Shown piece by piece: positions 54,259 through 63,696 of a stretch of 64,000 nt of DNA. A program made the position numbers and the translations under genes. Location of the stretch: NCBI RefSeq assembly GCF_021398735.1, contig NZ_CP090349.1:4607001-4671000 (forward strand), read 5' to 3'. Source of the stretch: Methylobacterium oryzae. Lineage in GTDB: Bacteria > Pseudomonadota > Alphaproteobacteria > Rhizobiales > Beijerinckiaceae. The notes beneath the pieces were generated by a model, which was not told where the DNA came from, searched no databases, and saw only the letters and a list, made by a program, of their open reading frames with translations. Each line of letters begins with the position of its first letter. Position 1 is the first letter of the stretch.

Positions 54259-55006
54259 ATCCCCGCATCCGACGCCGTGGTCGTGCCACTGCCAGCGTCA
54301 ACCCAATGATCCGCGTTCACGCACGTGTACGGGTCCCGACACGGTGCGACGTCGCAGTATTTTTTGAGAATTGGCCGCTCTATCGCTCGGCAGCTTGACC
54401 GTATCTGTCAAGATTTGATTTTACAAATAAATTGCGATTGCGTTTTTCAACCGAAATTGACTTCCTGAAATTTGTTTTTGTATCTGAATTGATCACGGAA
54501 ATGGGAGCGCGCGGGTGAGGCGAGCTGCGGATCGCGGCCGCGTCGGCTCAGCGAGGCTGGTTGATGGCGCGGTCCATCGCGTGGACTCCGCCGACCGAGA
54601 CCTTGAGTTCTGCGCCGTGGATGTCGCTAGCAGCGATGAAGAGGCATCTGCCGCCCTATCAGGCCTGCTCCCTGAGATCCGGCGACAGATCCCGTGCCGG
54701 CGCTAGGAGACCCTGTCTTCGAGCATTCTTGACTGAGCGCTCTGTCATGACAGGTGGCTGAGGTGCCGCTCTGAGGCCGTACCCTGTCGGCCGCGTCCGC
54801 CTCTCGTCGACGCGCGACCCGAAACAGTTTGCGCCGCGGCGGGGCGGAGCCGCCTTCCCGGCTGACCGACCGAGCCGAGACCGCCGTTAAGCATATCGAT
54901 CAAGAGTTATAGATTGCAAAGCTCGGCTATATCCCGCGGCCGGCATCATGATTTACAAAGTTCTAACGTAGCGCGTCCAATTTGCGGCGACGGTGCGGAG
55001 GATCGA
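54259..55006. other. 748-bp intergenic region, partly AT-rich
   Basis: No well-supported gene. Short open frames at 54515-54761 have atypical codon use and no recognisable product, so they may be remnants. About 54405-54490 is the most AT-rich stretch of the window. It includes the dyad TTGAC / GTCAA (54395-54411), overlapping the candidate porin -35. It probably holds promoters for both flanking genes. Confidence 0.45.
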
Positions 55007-56779
55007 ATGTCGGAACCGCTGACCCTCGCGCCGCATCCGCCCGGCGGAGCCGAGACCGCCCCCGGGTGGCGTAGTACAGCCGCCGCGCAGGTCGACCGGC
55101 ATCCCCGTTCCGATGTCGGGACCATCGTGATTCACTGGGTGGTCGCCATCGCTATGGTGGCGAGCCTGCTCACGGGCCTGCGCATCTCGGCCGACGCGCC
55201 CGTGGCGCGGACCGCCAAGTTCCTGGCGCCCCTGCTTCCGCAAGGTGAAGTCTGGACCGTCCACTTCGTGGCCGGCCTGACCCTGTTCTTCGGAGTCACC
55301 GCCTATCTGGTCTACCTCGTGCGCGGGCGTCTCACGGATCGCAACGGCCTGTCGCGGCTCCGCGCCCTCCGTGTCAGCGGGCGAAGCAAGGCCGCCCGGA
55401 AGGCACGGTGGGGCGGCATCAACGTCGCGCTGCACTGGCTGATCTACGCCGTCACGCTCGTCCTGACAGGCACCGGGGTCGCGCTCTACCTCGGCTATGG
55501 CGGCTGGGTGGTCTGGCTGCACGCCACCTGCGCGCTGGTCGCCCTGGCCTACATCGCGGTCCATACCCTCGCGCACTTCATGTACGGCGGCCTGTGGCAG
55601 CTCCTTCGGTTGTTCCGTCCGGCGGCCCTGGCGGACGATGCGGCGCGGCGGCGGCGACCGCTCCTGGCCGCCGCCATCATCGGCCTCCCCGTCGTCGGCG
55701 GCCTCGCCTTCGCGGACGTGAAGGGCCGCTCCACGCTGGTGATCGACAAGGTGTCGGCCGGGCCCGACCTGTCGAAGCTCCTCGAAGACCCGGTCTGGCG
55801 CACCGCGCGCCCGGTCTCGGTCCGGACGATGCAGGGGGCCAATTTCGGCGGGACCGGTGAGACCACCGTCGAGATCCGCGCCGTGCGCGACGCGACGAAC
55901 GTGTATTTCGCCTTCCGCTGGTGGGACCCGTCGCGCTCGCTCAAGCGCGTCCCGATGATCAAGAAGGCGGACGGCTGGCACCTCCTCGACGCGGACGCGG
56001 CGCGCGCGGACGTGACCGCCTACTACGAGGACAAGCTGGCGGTGATCTTCTCGCGATCCGACGCGTTCGGCAGCGGCGGGTCGACCCATCTCGGCGCCCG
56101 GCCGCTGCCCGACGCCCCCGCCCCGCTCAATGGCCGCGGCTACCACTACACCACCGACGGCAGCTACATCGACATGTGGCAGTGGAAGGCGGCCCGCGGC
56201 GGCATGCTCGGCGTCGTCGAGGACATGCATATCGGTCCGCCCACCGACCCCACCGCCGCCGAGCGGGCCGTGAAGGGCCGCTACCAAGCCGGCTACTGGG
56301 GCGATCCCGGCACCAGCGCGTACCGCTACAACTTCAAGTTCGAGGGTCCGGGCGGCTACGCGGGGGCGGTCGAGCCGCTGCGGCTTCCCAAGGACTGGCA
56401 GGCGACGGTGGCCAGGCTCGGCACCGTGGATCTGGACTTCGATGCCAGCACGTCGCCGGGCTCGGCGTGGTGGATGGTCGAGAAGACCGAGACGGTGCCG
56501 TACTCGGCGGCCGCCGACGCGGAGATCCCGGTCGGCACCGTGATGCCGGGCGTGCTCATGACCGACGGCTATACAGGGGACCGCGCCGGGATCTCGGCGG
56601 CCGCCGACTGGGCCGACGACCACTGGACCCTCGTCGCCGCGCGCAAGATCGCGACCGGCAGCAAGTACGACGTCGATTTCCTGCCGGGAAACACCTTCTA
56701 CCTGTATGTCTCGGCCTTCGATCACACGCAGACGCGGCACACGCGGCACATGCGGCCGGTCGAAGTCTTTCTGCGCTGA
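55007..56779 (+). CDS. Cytochrome b561 / ethylbenzene-dehydrogenase-like haem protein fusion
   Basis: A 590-residue fusion. The N-terminal 210 residues are a four-helix b561-type membrane cytochrome: HWVVAIAMVASLLTGL (about 45-60), WTVHFVAGLTLFFG, ALHWLIYAVTLVLTG, and WLHATCALVALAYIAVHTLAHF, each with a His fit for haem b. Then comes a fifth hydrophobic helix and, from about 270 on, the haem-binding domain of dimethylsulfide/ethylbenzene dehydrogenase gamma subunits (TTVEIRAVRDATNVYFAFRW; WMVEKTETVPYS; AVRHGS-type strands ending TLVAARKIATGSKYD). No molybdenum or iron-sulfur catalytic subunits are nearby. It probably passes electrons between the quinone pool and a periplasmic partner. Confidence 0.8.
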   Translation: MSEPLTLAPHPPGGAETAPGWRSTAAAQVDRHPRSDVGTIVIHWVVAIAMVASLLTGLRISADAPVARTAKFLAPLLPQGEVWTVHFVAGLTLFFGVTAYLVYLVRGRLTDRNGLSRLRALRVSGRSKAARKARWGGINVALHWLIYAVTLVLTGTGVALYLGYGGWVVWLHATCALVALAYIAVHTLAHFMYGGLWQLLRLFRPAALADDAARRRRPLLAAAIIGLPVVGGLAFADVKGRSTLVIDKVSAGPDLSKLLEDPVWRTARPVSVRTMQGANFGGTGETTVEIRAVRDATNVYFAFRWWDPSRSLKRVPMIKKADGWHLLDADAARADVTAYYEDKLAVIFSRSDAFGSGGSTHLGARPLPDAPAPLNGRGYHYTTDGSYIDMWQWKAARGGMLGVVEDMHIGPPTDPTAAERAVKGRYQAGYWGDPGTSAYRYNFKFEGPGGYAGAVEPLRLPKDWQATVARLGTVDLDFDASTSPGSAWWMVEKTETVPYSAAADAEIPVGTVMPGVLMTDGYTGDRAGISAAADWADDHWTLVAARKIATGSKYDVDFLPGNTFYLYVSAFDHTQTRHTRHMRPVEVFLR

Positions 56780-56793
56780 GCCGGGAGCGCGCC

Positions 56794-57831
56794 GTGGCCG
56801 AACGCGTCACCCTCGTCATCAACGGAAGGCGGGTCAGCGCCAGCGCCGGCCAGACCCTGCTCGACGCGGGTCTGGCGGCCGGCCAGGCGATCCCGCACGA
56901 CTGCGCCACCGGGCAGTGCGACACCTGCCGCGTCCGGATCCATGCGGGCGCGGTCGACGATGCGGGGACGCGCATCGGCGAGACCGTGCAGGCCTGCCGG
57001 GCTCGCCTGACCACCGACGCGGTCATCGAATTCGACGAGGTTCCGGAAGCCGTCCGGCGGGCCGGCACCGTGGACCGCGTCGTCGATCTCACCGCCGAGA
57101 TCGTCGAGGTGACGGTCGCGCTGCGCAAGCGGCTGACCTACCTGCCCGGCCAGTATGTCCGGGTCTCCTTCGCCGGGCTGCCCGCGCGGGACTACAGCCC
57201 GACCCTGCGCGCGGACGGCTCGGGCGAACTGAACGAATTGATCTTCCAGATCCGCCGCCAGCCCGACGGCGCGGTCTCGCCGCTGCTCGGCGGCAGGATC
57301 GGACCGGGAACCGCGGTGAAGGTCGAGGGCCCGTTCGGGACCGCCTTCCACCGGCTCGGGCGCGGCCGTCTCGTGATCGTCTCATCGGGCGTCGGCTGGG
57401 CGCCCGCCTGGGCGGTCGCCCGCGCGAGCCGGATGCGTGAGCCGGAGCGCGACCTGCTCGTCGTGGCCGGCGCGCGGCACCCGCAGAATCTCTACATGCG
57501 CCCGGCGCTCGACTGGCTGCGCGCGCGGGGGGCGACGACGGTCCTGACCTGCAGTGGCGGCAACCCGCCTCCGGATGCCCGGCCCGGGCGGCCCACGCTC
57601 CACATGCCGATGCTCACGCGCGACGACACCGTCCTCGCGGCGGGCGCCCCCGAGATGGTCGCGGCTGTCCAGTTCCTCGCCGCGGCGACCGGGGCGACCT
57701 GCTACGCCGATCCCTTCTACGCGGCCGCGCGCGGCGCCGACGGGAGGCCGCCATCCGACACGAACTTCCTGCAGCGCTTCCTCCAGCGCGTCGCGGGTCA
57801 TCGGACCGCTAAAACGGAGCCTGTCGCCTAG
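56794..57831 (+). CDS. [2Fe-2S]-flavin NAD(P)H reductase
   Basis: A 345-residue electron-transfer enzyme. An N-terminal plant-type [2Fe-2S] ferredoxin domain has the cysteines C37, C42, C45 and C68 (HDCATGQCDTC ... QACRARL). An FAD-binding domain has ARDYSPT (RxYS) at about 130, and an NAD(P) domain has SSGVGWAPAWAV. This is the layout of phenol hydroxylase/CDP-6-deoxy reductase-type oxidoreductases. The GTG start has GGGAGC upstream and lies 14 bases after the cytochrome gene, so the two are one operon: NADH could feed electrons to the cytochrome. Confidence 0.88.
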   Translation: MAERVTLVINGRRVSASAGQTLLDAGLAAGQAIPHDCATGQCDTCRVRIHAGAVDDAGTRIGETVQACRARLTTDAVIEFDEVPEAVRRAGTVDRVVDLTAEIVEVTVALRKRLTYLPGQYVRVSFAGLPARDYSPTLRADGSGELNELIFQIRRQPDGAVSPLLGGRIGPGTAVKVEGPFGTAFHRLGRGRLVIVSSGVGWAPAWAVARASRMREPERDLLVVAGARHPQNLYMRPALDWLRARGATTVLTCSGGNPPPDARPGRPTLHMPMLTRDDTVLAAGAPEMVAAVQFLAAATGATCYADPFYAAARGADGRPPSDTNFLQRFLQRVAGHRTAKTEPVA

Positions 57832-57906
57832 CAGATCGTCAACCACACCTTCGGTGTACGGTATCCGGTGACCTCGGGTTAAACACTCGAGGCGCATTCT
57901 CGGGTT

Positions 57907-58716
57907 ATGGCACTGTTATTCACGTCTCTTCGGCGCATCATCGCGGGCGGAATCATCCTCCTGGCCCTGCCGGCCGCCGCGCGCGCGGACGACCTCGCGG
58001 TCGTCGGCACGGGCGACGGGATCGAGATGCTCCAGGCCGTGGCGGCCGCCTACAATGCCGAGAGCGGCGACGCGCGCGTGTCGGTGCCGCCGAGCATCGG
58101 TTCCGGCGGCGCCGTCGCGGCCGTAGGCGGCGAGCGCCAGAGGCTCGGGCGGGTCGCGCGCCCGCTGACCGAGGCCGAGAAGGCCCAGGGACTCGTGGAG
58201 GTGCCGCTCGCCCGCATCCCCTCGGCGATCTTCGTCCATCAGGGCGTCGGCGTCACCAACCTGACCAGCGCGCAGACCGCCGCGATCTTCGCCGGCACGG
58301 TCGACAATTGGAGCGCCCTCGGCGGTCCCGATCTGAAGATCCGCGTCGTCCGGCGCGAGGACACGGACAGCACGCTCACGGTCCTGCGGGCCACCATGCC
58401 GGGCTGGCGCGACCTCGTCCTGACCAGCCGCTCGAAGACCGCGACCACGACCCAGGACGCGATCGCCACGGTGCGGGAGACGCCCGGCGCGATCGGCTTC
58501 GGACCGTACTCGCCGGCGCTCGCGGGCGATCTCGCGGTCCTGACGATCGACGGCCGGGCCCCGCGCGATCCGACCTATCCGAGCGCCGTGACCCTCGCGC
58601 TGATCTACAAGGCCGCCACGCGCGACGCCGCGGCGTCGGCGTTCCTCGCCTTCGCGACCTCCGACCGCGCGGGACAGGTCATGGCGGAGCGGGGCGGCGC
58701 CCCGCTCAGGCCGTGA
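57907..58716 (+). CDS. PstS-like periplasmic substrate-binding protein
   Basis: A 269-residue periplasmic binding protein with a signal peptide (IAGGIILLALPAAARAD). It has the PBP-like core of phosphate-binding PstS/PBP_like_2 proteins: GSGGAVAAVGGERQRLGRVARP, LARIPSAIFVHQGVGVTNLTSAQTAAIFAGTVDNW (in part), and RREDTDSTLTVLRA. There is no ABC transporter alongside. The gene ends in a GTGA overlap with the GGDEF-EAL gene, so it is expected to present its ligand to that protein's periplasmic domain. The ligand is unknown. Confidence 0.82.
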   Translation: MALLFTSLRRIIAGGIILLALPAAARADDLAVVGTGDGIEMLQAVAAAYNAESGDARVSVPPSIGSGGAVAAVGGERQRLGRVARPLTEAEKAQGLVEVPLARIPSAIFVHQGVGVTNLTSAQTAAIFAGTVDNWSALGGPDLKIRVVRREDTDSTLTVLRATMPGWRDLVLTSRSKTATTTQDAIATVRETPGAIGFGPYSPALAGDLAVLTIDGRAPRDPTYPSAVTLALIYKAATRDAAASAFLAFATSDRAGQVMAERGGAPLRP

Positions 58717-61574
58717 CGGGCACCGTCTTCTCGCGTTCCCTGCGCGCGCGCCTCGTCGGCGCCACGCTCTCGACGGCCGCGATCGCGCTGGCGGCGTTGG
58801 TTTTCCTCGTGGTTCTGCGCTCCGGCCAGACGCTCCGCGAGCAGGCGCAGGAGGTCTCGACCTGGTCCGAGGCCCAGCTCTCCGACCGCCTGCTCAGCGA
58901 CGCCAAGCTTGCCGCGGCGCGGCTGCAGATGCAGCGCGAGGACGTCGAGCGGCGCTTCGCCACCATGTCCAAGCGCTGGGACGTCGCGAAGGCGGTCTTC
59001 TCCGGCAACACGGTGGCGGCCTCGGAGCTTCTGCGGCCGGCTCTCGCCCTCGCCGATCTCGACGGCGCCATCGCCTTCGACCTCAATCTCCGCGCCCTGA
59101 CCGCCGACCGCGTCGAGGCGGACCTCCTCGCCGCCAACGCGGCGTTCCGGACGTCGCCCGTCGCGGCGTCCCTGCGGGCCGTGCTCGCCCGCAACGATCG
59201 GGAGCACGCGGACGGGTTCGTGCTGTCGCTGCGCTGGGACGACGCGCTCGCGCGGGCGCTCGCCGCCACCGAGAGCGGCACGGTCGCCGACATCTTCGGC
59301 GAGCCGCTGTTCGACGATTTCGGCGAGGTGATCGGCGGCCTCGTCGGGTACCGGGTCCTGCGCGCGCACGAGCCGACCCTGACGGCGTTCGCGTCCCTCA
59401 GCAACCGCGACGTCCTGATCCTCGCCGACCAGAACCTCCTCTCCTCGGCGGGCTCGGAGGTCTCCAACGCCCAGCTCGGACCCGCGTCGGGCGCTGAGCT
59501 GCACGCCGTGCTCGGCGCCGAGAAGGTCGCGCGCTGCATCCCGCAGCCGCCCGACATACGCCTCTGCGTCGCGGCGCCGCTGCGAGAGCTGCAGCAACTC
59601 ACCGGCAAGGTCGTGGGCATCGGCGAGGAGAGCTCGCGCGCGCTGCTGCGGACGCTCAGCGTCGTCGCCGGTCTCACGCTGTGCCTCGTCGCCGTCGTCA
59701 TGCTCTTCCTGTCGAGCCGGATCACCCGTCCCCTGGTGCGCATCACCCAGACCGTCTCCGAGGTCGCGCGCGGCAACTGGCACGTCAGCGTGCCCGATAT
59801 CGACCGTGCCGACGAGGTCGGCGATATCGCGCGGGCCGTCGTCGTGCTCGAGCATTCCCTCTCGGAGCGCGATCAGCTGCGCGACGACGTGTTCCGGCAG
59901 AACACGGTCCTGACGGAGCGCGAGCGGCAGCTGCAGGAGCAGAACGAGCGCTTCGACGCCGCCCTGAACAACATGTCCCAGGGCCTGTGCATGTTCGGCG
60001 TCCACGGCCGGCTCAAGGTCTACAATTCCCAGTTCTGCCGGATCTACGGGATCGCTCCGGGCGTGCTGGATCTCGACCCGACACAGGATGAGGTTCACCG
60101 GCTCGCTGGTCTCACGGACTGGTCGGCCGCGGAGAGCGGGCCGATCCGCCGGACCCTCACCCGGACGCTGGCCGACGGCCGCTGCATCGAGATCACGGTC
60201 GAGCCGATGGCCGATGGCGGCTGGGTGGAGACCCACGAGGACGTCACCGCGAGCGTCACCGCGCAGGCGCGGATCGCGCATCTCGCGACCCACGACGCGC
60301 TGACCGGCCTCTCGAATCGAGCGCTCCTGGCCGACCGTCTGGCCGCCGCCTTCGCGGACCATGCGGTCGGCGGCCGGGCGGTGACCGTCATCTGTCTCGA
60401 CCTCGACGACTTCAAGGGCATCAACGACACCCTCGGACATCCGGCCGGCGACGAGCTCCTCCGACAGGTCGGCCGCCGCCTCACCGGACTGTGCCCGTCC
60501 GGCGGCACGGTGGCGCGCCTCGGCGGCGACGAGTTCGCGATGGTCCTCTTCGAGGCAGACCTGCCGGACGGCGTCCTCGCCCTGGCGGAGCAGATCCTGA
60601 TCCAGCTCAGGCGGCCATTCTTCCTCGCCGGCCAGTTCGTGTCCGTCGACGGGAGTCTCGGTATCGCCGTCTCCGGCACGGAGGATGCCGACGGCGACGA
60701 TCTCCTGCGCCGCGCCGACGTCGCCCTCTACGCCGCGAAGGCCGACGGCGGTCGGCGCGTCCGCGTCTTCGAGCAGGAGATGGAGGAGCGTCAGAACCAG
60801 CGGCGCTGGCTGGAACGCGAGCTGCGGCTGGCGATCGGCACCGCGCAGATCGAGCTGCACTATCAGCCGCTGTTCGACCTGGCGACGAACGCGGTGACGA
60901 GCTTCGAGGCCCTCGCGCGGTGGCACCACCCGGAACGCGGGATGATCTCGCCCGGCGAGTTCATCCCGGTCGCCGAGGCGACGGGGCTGATCGACGCCCT
61001 CGGCGCCTACGTGCTCGAACGGGCCTGCGCCGATGCCATGACGTGGCCCGGCTCCCTGCGGGTCGCCGTCAACATCTCGCCGATCCAGTTCCGCGAAGGC
61101 AATCTCGACCGTTTCGTCGAGGAGGTCCTGCTGAAGACCGAGCTGCCGAGCCACCGTCTCGAGCTGGAGATCACCGAGTCGGTGATCCTGAGCCAGGATC
61201 AGGCGAGCTTCGAGATGCTGAGCCGCCTGCGCTCCTTAGGCGTGCGGTTCTCGATGGACGATTTCGGGACCGGTTACTCGTCTCTCTCCTCCCTGAACAC
61301 CTTCCGATTCGACAAGATCAAGCTGGACCAGTCCTTCGTCCGGAACCTCCTGGAGAAGGACGAGGCGGCAGCGATCGTCCACGTCGTCGCTGAACTCGGC
61401 CGCAGCCTGAAGATCACGACGACGGCCGAGGGCGTCGAGACCCCGGAGCAGCTGGCCCGGCTGCGGGCGAGCGGGTTCTCGGAGGTCCAGGGCTACCTGC
61501 TGAGCAGGCCGATCCCGGCCGCTGGCGTAGCGGCCTTCATCAACGCGCAGGAGCATATCCACGTCGCGGCCTGA
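58713..61574 (+). CDS. GGDEF-EAL cyclic di-GMP protein with HAMP and PAS domains
   Basis: A 953-residue membrane protein. Residues 10-32 are TM1, followed by a periplasmic double-CACHE-like sensing region to about 305, TM2 (about 310-332), HAMP, and a PAS-like segment beginning FDAALNNMSQGLCMFG. The GGDEF domain has an intact active site (VARLGGDEFAMVLFE) and the EAL domain an intact motif (SFEALARWHHPERG; later TESVILSQDQ and DDFGTGYSSL). Either c-di-GMP synthesis, degradation or both is possible. The GTG start overlaps the binding-protein gene, so ligand occupancy is probably coupled to c-di-GMP turnover. Confidence 0.9.
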   Translation: MTGTVFSRSLRARLVGATLSTAAIALAALVFLVVLRSGQTLREQAQEVSTWSEAQLSDRLLSDAKLAAARLQMQREDVERRFATMSKRWDVAKAVFSGNTVAASELLRPALALADLDGAIAFDLNLRALTADRVEADLLAANAAFRTSPVAASLRAVLARNDREHADGFVLSLRWDDALARALAATESGTVADIFGEPLFDDFGEVIGGLVGYRVLRAHEPTLTAFASLSNRDVLILADQNLLSSAGSEVSNAQLGPASGAELHAVLGAEKVARCIPQPPDIRLCVAAPLRELQQLTGKVVGIGEESSRALLRTLSVVAGLTLCLVAVVMLFLSSRITRPLVRITQTVSEVARGNWHVSVPDIDRADEVGDIARAVVVLEHSLSERDQLRDDVFRQNTVLTERERQLQEQNERFDAALNNMSQGLCMFGVHGRLKVYNSQFCRIYGIAPGVLDLDPTQDEVHRLAGLTDWSAAESGPIRRTLTRTLADGRCIEITVEPMADGGWVETHEDVTASVTAQARIAHLATHDALTGLSNRALLADRLAAAFADHAVGGRAVTVICLDLDDFKGINDTLGHPAGDELLRQVGRRLTGLCPSGGTVARLGGDEFAMVLFEADLPDGVLALAEQILIQLRRPFFLAGQFVSVDGSLGIAVSGTEDADGDDLLRRADVALYAAKADGGRRVRVFEQEMEERQNQRRWLERELRLAIGTAQIELHYQPLFDLATNAVTSFEALARWHHPERGMISPGEFIPVAEATGLIDALGAYVLERACADAMTWPGSLRVAVNISPIQFREGNLDRFVEEVLLKTELPSHRLELEITESVILSQDQASFEMLSRLRSLGVRFSMDDFGTGYSSLSSLNTFRFDKIKLDQSFVRNLLEKDEAAAIVHVVAELGRSLKITTTAEGVETPEQLARLRASGFSEVQGYLLSRPIPAAGVAAFINAQEHIHVAA

Positions 61575-61608
61575 CCGAGCCCCGCAAAGGCCCGTTGGGC
61601 GGCTCGGT
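61574..61608. terminator. Hairpin between convergent genes
   Basis: Stem ACCGAGCC (61574-61581) / GGCTCGGT (61601-61608) with an inner GCCC/GGGC pair. It lies between the GGDEF-EAL and DUF1203 ends. Tentative bidirectional terminator; no T tract. Confidence 0.4.
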
Positions 61609-61617
61609 GGCTCGCGC

Positions 61618-62100
61618 TCAATCGGCGACGCGCTCTACGCGGGACAGGAGGCACCCGGGCCGCGCCGTGTGGATGTTGACGAAGCGGGTGCGCGGATCGT
61701 CGAGGGCGCGGCGGAGCGGAACCTCGGCCTCGCTCCCGGGACAGACCTGCCCGAGATCGTAGAGGCAGAGATGGTCCGCGTCGTAGGCACGGACCGAGAC
61801 CAGCGTGTTCGCGCGGACGATCGGCGCGAGGCCGTCGGCCGCCTCGGCGCGCTTACACTCGTCCGCATGCAGGAAGATCGGACTGGGTGTCCAGTAGATC
61901 CCGCGCGGCTCGGGCAGATCGTAGGATCCGAGCAGCATGGTCTCGCCGGGCCGGCCGAGCTGCAGGCAGTGTCGGCAGGGAAAGCCGCCATCCGCCGTCG
62001 CGACGACCCGACGAACCGGGTTGTCCCGGTCGTCAAGGCCGGTGGTACGGAAGCGATCGGCGGTCTCCGTCGGGATCGGAACGCAGCGATAACGGGTCAT
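61618..62100 (-). CDS. DUF1203 family protein
   Basis: A 160-residue soluble protein of the DUF1203 family. Landmarks are GGFPCRHCLQLG (about 40-51), IFLHADECKRAE and DLGQVCPGSEAEVPLRRALDDPRTRFVNIHTARPGC (in part), with conserved cysteines that could bind zinc. The family fold is known only as a small beta barrel with no assigned function. The ATG at 62100 is the first supported start. Confidence 0.82.
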   Translation of the reverse strand: MTRYRCVPIPTETADRFRTTGLDDRDNPVRRVVATADGGFPCRHCLQLGRPGETMLLGSYDLPEPRGIYWTPSPIFLHADECKRAEAADGLAPIVRANTLVSVRAYDADHLCLYDLGQVCPGSEAEVPLRRALDDPRTRFVNIHTARPGCLLSRVERVAD

Positions 62101-62198
62101 GGTGCACCTCCGGGACGGGGCCCTAAGCTCCGTCCCGGCGCGCCGCATCCCGCTTCTTGCTGCGCAATCCGGAACGCTCCGCGGCCGCCGCGGGCGTC

Positions 62199-63254
62199 TC
62201 AGGCCGGGGTCGCGTCGCCGGCCGCGAGGGCGTGGCAGTACACGTCGACCGCGCCCTTGCCCTTCAGCGTCACCGGGCCGATCGGCCGGACGTCGCGCGG
62301 GTCCGGCAGGCGCGCGAAGGCCTCGCGCGACAGGTGCAGCGCGCACCCGTCGCCGAGGCCCGCGAGCCGGGCGGCGACGTTCACGGTGTCGCCCCACAGG
62401 TCGAAGGTGAACTTCGTCCGGCCGACGATGCCGCCGACGACCGGCCCGATATGGATGCCGCCGCGGATCCGCCAGCCCGGCTCGCCCTCGGCCGCGATCG
62501 CCACCATGTCGGCGGCGCAGCGGATGGCGGCGGAGACCGGGTCGTCGTGCGGCCGCAGCAGGTTGGCCGTGGCCATGAAGGCGTCGCCGATCGTCTTGAT
62601 GTTCTCCAGGCCGCGCGCCTGCGCGACCACCTCGAAGGCCTCCGCGAGTCGCTGGATCTCCGCGACGACGACGTCCGGGCTCTGATCGTGGCACCACGTG
62701 GTGAAGCCGACGAGGTCGATGAACAGGACGCCGACGTCGCCGAACAGCCGCGGCTTGACCTGCCCGGTCTCCATCAGCTCCGCCACGGCCGAGACCGGCA
62801 GGATGGCGTGCAGGAGCTCGTCGGCGCGCTTGCGCTCGCGCTCGATGGTCCGCAGATGCGCGACCTCGCGGTCGTGCGCCCGCTTCCGCTCCAGGCAGGA
62901 CCGGATGCGCGCCTCCAGGATCACGGGCTCGAAGGGCTTCGGCAGGTAGTCGAAGGCGCCGAGCTCGATGCACCGGACGATGCTGCCGATCTCCATGAGG
63001 GCGGAGATCATCACGACGGGCGTGTGGCGCCACGCCTCGTGGGCCTTCATCCGCTCGAGCACGGCGTAGCCGTCCAGGGCCGGCATCATCACGTCGAGGA
63101 GCACGAGGTCGAACGGCTCCTCGCTCAGCCGATCGAGGGCCGCCCGCCCGTTCGCCGCCCGCACGCTGGCGTGGCCGAGGAGCTCCAGCTCCTGCTCCAG
63201 CAGGTCGAGGTTGAAGGGCTCATCGTCGACGATCAGGATGCGGGCTGGCTCCAC
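62199..63254 (-). CDS. Response regulator fused to class III adenylate/guanylate cyclase
   Basis: A 351-residue protein. The receiver (about 1-120) has the phospho-Asp in LVLLDVMMPALDG and the Lys in YLPKPFEPV. After a short helical linker (HDREVAHLRTIERERKRADELLHAIL, in part) the class III cyclase domain follows, with the metal-binding Asp residues in VLFIDLVGFTTW and the substrate motif TIGDAFMATAN plus FDLWGDTVNVAARL. It would make cAMP or cGMP in response to phosphorylation. The GTG start follows a stand-alone receiver gene. Confidence 0.9.
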   Translation of the reverse strand: MEPARILIVDDEPFNLDLLEQELELLGHASVRAANGRAALDRLSEEPFDLVLLDVMMPALDGYAVLERMKAHEAWRHTPVVMISALMEIGSIVRCIELGAFDYLPKPFEPVILEARIRSCLERKRAHDREVAHLRTIERERKRADELLHAILPVSAVAELMETGQVKPRLFGDVGVLFIDLVGFTTWCHDQSPDVVVAEIQRLAEAFEVVAQARGLENIKTIGDAFMATANLLRPHDDPVSAAIRCAADMVAIAAEGEPGWRIRGGIHIGPVVGGIVGRTKFTFDLWGDTVNVAARLAGLGDGCALHLSREAFARLPDPRDVRPIGPVTLKGKGAVDVYCHALAAGDATPA

Positions 63255-63287
63255 GGGTCCTCCCTTCCTGGCGTGAGACGGCCGCGC

Positions 63288-63647
63288 TCAGCCGAGCCAG
63301 TGCTGCAGCTTCGCGAAGAGCAGGTCCTCGTCGACGGGCTTGGTCATGAAGTCGTCGCAGCCGGCGGCCCGCGCGCGGTCCTCGTCGCCGGTCATCGCGT
63401 TGGCGGTGATCGCCATCACGGGGATGGCGGCGGTCGTCGCGTCGGCCTTGATGCGGCGCGTCGCCTCCCAGCCGTCGACGAGCGGCAGCGACAGGTCCAT
63501 GAGGATGAGATCCGGCCGGTGCGCGATCGCCATGTCCACGCCGGCGGCCCCGTCGACGGCGATCAGGATCTCGTACTCGTCCTCGAGCAACTGGGTCAGC
63601 AGATCGCGGTTGAGCGCGACGTCCTCGACGATGAGAATCCGCTTCAT
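63288..63647 (-). CDS. Stand-alone response regulator receiver
   Basis: A 119-residue receiver of the CheY/DivK type. The acidic pocket, phospho-Asp in LILMDLSLPLVDG, Thr/Ser and Lys in FMTKPVDED are all intact. There is no output domain, so it probably relays phosphate from a hybrid kinase to the cyclase or another partner. The ATG at 63647 is preferred because it starts the receiver fold; a GTG at 63707 would overlap the preceding gene. Confidence 0.88.
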   Translation of the reverse strand: MKRILIVEDVALNRDLLTQLLEDEYEILIAVDGAAGVDMAIAHRPDLILMDLSLPLVDGWEATRRIKADATTAAIPVMAITANAMTGDEDRARAAGCDDFMTKPVDEDLLFAKLQHWLG

Positions 63648-63696
63648 GGGCCGGTCCCGGGCGTCGCGGGCCGCCAGGAACGGGTCGTGTCCGACC

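Noticed and set aside
54515..54761. Short plus-strand frames upstream of the b561 gene
   Set aside because: Composition and codon use are unlike neighbouring genes, there is no recognisable product and no clear ribosome-binding site.
58605..61154. An 849-residue open frame on the minus strand
   Set aside because: It mirrors the GGDEF-EAL gene, whose domain motifs are unambiguous; the antisense translation is Arg/Asp/Glu-rich noise.
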